Assembly: GCA_019241085.1 (NCBI GenBank)
Contig: JAFAXH010000088.1
Location: forward strand, 1-46,908
Direction of reading: 5' to 3'
Length of the DNA stretch: 46,908 bases
Source: Verrucomicrobiota bacterium
Lineage (GTDB): Bacteria; Verrucomicrobiota; Verrucomicrobiia; Chthoniobacterales; SZAS-18
Below, piece after piece: positions 44,982 through 46,908 of this stretch. Each line of letters starts with the position of its first letter. The stretch's first letter is position 1. Below the pieces are notes generated by a model that saw only the letters and a list, made by a program, of their open reading frames with translations, had not been told where the DNA came from and did not search any database. Both the position numbers and the translations under genes were made by a program.

Positions 44982-46796
44982 ATGGATAAGTATCTCCCGC
45001 CCATCCGGTCTCTCCGCCCAACGGGGAGAATTTTCACCGCTTCTGTGGTGCTCGGCACCTGCCTGGCCGTCACCTCGTTCACTCCGCAGCTCGCCACGGC
45101 GCAATCCGAGGCCCGCGGTCCCGCCGTCGAGGAGTCGCACGGTGGCGGCCACGATGACTACCGGCTTTTCTACGACAAACTATCCGATGGCGGGAGCTGG
45201 TTGCAAACCGAGCAATACGGCTACGTCTTCCAGCCACAGGCCGCCCAAGGCCACGACTGGCGACCCTACACCGATGGCTATTGGGTGGAGACCGACGCCG
45301 GCTGGACCTGGGTGTCGAACGAACCATTCGGCTGGGCCACGTATCACTACGGGCGCTGGGTTAATCTGGTCGATACCGGCTGGGTCTGGGTGCCCGGCGC
45401 GGAGTGGGCGCCGGCTTACGTTTCCTGGCGCATCAGCAAGGATCATAAAATGGTCGGCTGGGCGCCGTTGCCGCCCGAGGCGCACATCAGCCAGACGATA
45501 GGCGTGGAACGCTGGGTGGACAGCGCCTACGACATCGGACCGGATGCCTACGTTTTTATCGAGACGACCAACATCGGTGAGCCGTCTTATCGCGGGCACC
45601 TCCTGCCGACGGAACGGGTGACGACTGTGTTCACGGAAACGGAAAACGTGACCAGCGTGACCTACCGGACGGTGGCCAACCGCAGCGTGGTTTACGTGGG
45701 CGGTCCGGACGTGACCGTCATCCGGCAAGTGACCGGCCGGCCCGTGCGCCATCTGCAACTCGACTTCCAGGAACGGCCGGTGGACTACTTCGTGCGCGGC
45801 GACTCGCGCAGCATCGTGAACGTCAGCGGCGACCGTTTGGTGGTAGCCGCGGCGGCGCCCGAGGTCATCCGTTCGACCTCGATCCAGGTGACCCAGCCGC
45901 GCAACGCCCGCCGGCTGACCACGGTGCAGGTGGATCGCGGCTATCGCGGGGTGCGTGACCCGCAGGAGGTCGAACGCATCCGCGCCTCGATCCGTTCGCA
46001 GGCGCCCAATGTCCCTGCCGAAGTCGAGCGCCAAACTGCCTCGATCCGCGAACGCGACAACCGTCGCGAAGCCAATCCTCCCGCTGGTGGAGCGGGCAAC
46101 AACCTGCCACCGCCCGCCAACAACAATGCCGCCGCCCCGACGCCCGCGGCGACTCAGCCCGGAGCAGCCGGCCGCGAAGCAGTGAATCCCCCGCCTTCGC
46201 CATCCGCTCGCGCCGGCGCCAGCCCGACGACGCGGGAACGCTCCAGCGCCACGCCTGCGGCTGAGCAACGCAGCCCCGCGGCTGCTGCCAGTCCGCATTC
46301 TTCGCCCGCCGCCGCTTCGCCGACGCCGAGCAGCGCAGAGCCGAGTCGCGGTCGGAATAACCGACGCGAAGCCGAGCCGCAGACCACGCCTTCGGCCCGG
46401 CCCGAAGCCAGCGCGACACCGCACCGCGAGACCACGCCGCACGAGGCGACTCCACGTCCTTCCGCTTCGCCGCGTGAGGAACAGCGTTCGCAGCGCGAGG
46501 AACAACGCCGCGAACATGCGTCGCCGACTCCGGCGGAACGCGGCGAAAGCCGTGCTCACAGCACCCCAGCCGAACGCTCTCCTGAAGCCACGCCGCGGCG
46601 GAGCGAAGGCGGTGCCGGCGAGAACCGGGAAGGAGCCGCCTCCCGCCAGGAAAGGCCGCGGCCCGAGGCGACCCCCGCCCGCCAGCAGAGCGAGGAAAAT
46701 CGCAATGAGGGGGCGAGCCGGCGCGAAAATCCGCCCGCGTCCAGCCGCAGCGAAAAGGGCGAAGAGAGCAAGGCCAAGCCGACGCCGCAGCCTTGA
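44982..46796 (+). CDS. Exported DUF6600-type protein with a long Pro/Ala/Ser/Arg/Glu-rich tail
   Basis: A 604-residue secreted protein. The signal peptide runs to about residue 40 (VVLGTCLAVTSFTPQLATAQ). The conserved part (about 60-170) has tryptophan/tyrosine blocks such as YGYVFQPQ, YTDGYWVETDAGWTWVSNEP and GWATYHYGRWVNL followed by WAPAYVSWR, which define DUF6600. A second domain (170-345) is beta-rich and Val/Thr-rich. The last 240 residues are low-complexity with many RE, EE and SP/TP pairs. The function is unknown; a role at the cell surface is inferred. A strong terminator follows, so the gene is its own transcription unit. Confidence 0.85.
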   Translation: MDKYLPPIRSLRPTGRIFTASVVLGTCLAVTSFTPQLATAQSEARGPAVEESHGGGHDDYRLFYDKLSDGGSWLQTEQYGYVFQPQAAQGHDWRPYTDGYWVETDAGWTWVSNEPFGWATYHYGRWVNLVDTGWVWVPGAEWAPAYVSWRISKDHKMVGWAPLPPEAHISQTIGVERWVDSAYDIGPDAYVFIETTNIGEPSYRGHLLPTERVTTVFTETENVTSVTYRTVANRSVVYVGGPDVTVIRQVTGRPVRHLQLDFQERPVDYFVRGDSRSIVNVSGDRLVVAAAAPEVIRSTSIQVTQPRNARRLTTVQVDRGYRGVRDPQEVERIRASIRSQAPNVPAEVERQTASIRERDNRREANPPAGGAGNNLPPPANNNAAAPTPAATQPGAAGREAVNPPPSPSARAGASPTTRERSSATPAAEQRSPAAAASPHSSPAAASPTPSSAEPSRGRNNRREAEPQTTPSARPEASATPHRETTPHEATPRPSASPREEQRSQREEQRREHASPTPAERGESRAHSTPAERSPEATPRRSEGGAGENREGAASRQERPRPEATPARQQSEENRNEGASRRENPPASSRSEKGEESKAKPTPQP

Positions 46797-46852
46797 TCCT
46801 ATGGGACGAAACAGGGCGCCGGTTCCTGTTTCACCAAAAAAAGCTGTGAGAA

Positions 46853-46891
46853 AAAACGGTGCGCTCGAACTTGGGCGCACCGTTTTCTATT
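46853..46891 (+). terminator. Strong intrinsic terminator after the DUF6600 gene
   Basis: AAAACGGTGCGC (46853-46864) pairs perfectly over 12 bases with GCGCACCGTTTT (46875-46886), extended by a G-U and a C-G pair, with a GAACTT loop. TTTTCTATTTTT follows. The A-rich left side could also serve the opposite strand. Confidence 0.92.
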
Positions 46892-46908
46892 TTTACGGCC
46901 GCTCACCA

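Overview
This is a GC-rich (roughly two-thirds G+C) bacterial chromosome segment that looks like a member of the Verrucomicrobiota or a close PVC-group relative. That assignment is an inference. It rests on a PEP-CTERM protein with autotransporter-type beta-strand repeats, a DUF6600 exported protein, sulfotransferases, many mixed housekeeping and signalling genes, and an unusually dense set of long imperfect palindromes between genes. There is no rRNA, no CRISPR array and no transposase or integrase gene in the window.

Layout. (1) 1-10.1 kb: the 3' end of a UvrD-type helicase, mdh, then a minus-strand cluster malQ > moxR > DUF58 > transglutaminase (TgpA-like), a plus-strand exported thioredoxin-fold protein, and fumC. 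(2) 10.1-14.8 kb: a repeat cluster with a 110-bp palindromic insertion, a PmtA-like methyltransferase, and gatC/gatA behind two small coiled-coil proteins that each end in a membrane anchor. (3) 15-18.5 kb, plus strand: a cell-wall amidase, murI and a sulfotransferase. (4) 18.4-24.6 kb, minus strand: STAS protein > SpoIIE phosphatase > grpE > dnaJ > rsmE > DUF3806, plus a separate exported protein. (5) 24.9-30.2 kb: a 1125-residue fusion of a metallo-beta-lactamase exonuclease and an ATP-dependent DNA ligase, a second sulfotransferase, and a Fpg/Nei glycosylase. (6) 30.3-32.75 kb: a CAU-anticodon tRNA followed by a lower-GC restriction-modification pair that ends in a degenerate copy of the tRNA 3' end, so probably a small genomic island. 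(7) 32.8-35.8 kb, minus strand: MlaE/MlaF/MlaD-like lipid transport genes. (8) 35.8-46.8 kb: a signalling block with a TPR-S/SLOG-like/cyclase-like protein next to a DUF4062-TM-TPR protein, a hybrid histidine kinase with an RsbRD-like N-terminus, a PEP-CTERM protein, a GAF-SpoIIE phosphatase and a DUF6600 exported protein.

The two strongest candidates for something undescribed are these. First, the two-gene locus at 35830-39933 has the domain vocabulary of conflict or nucleotide-signalling systems. Second, the palindromes: about ten families, some nested inside each other, some supplying stop or start codons to neighbouring genes, and two carried in frame inside the DNA ligase fusion. In several palindromes the two arms of one copy share word changes that other copies lack.

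Most gene starts here lack a clear Shine-Dalgarno sequence, so starts were chosen from domain boundaries, codon identity and neighbouring genes. I could not run similarity searches; family assignments come from motifs read in the sequence.
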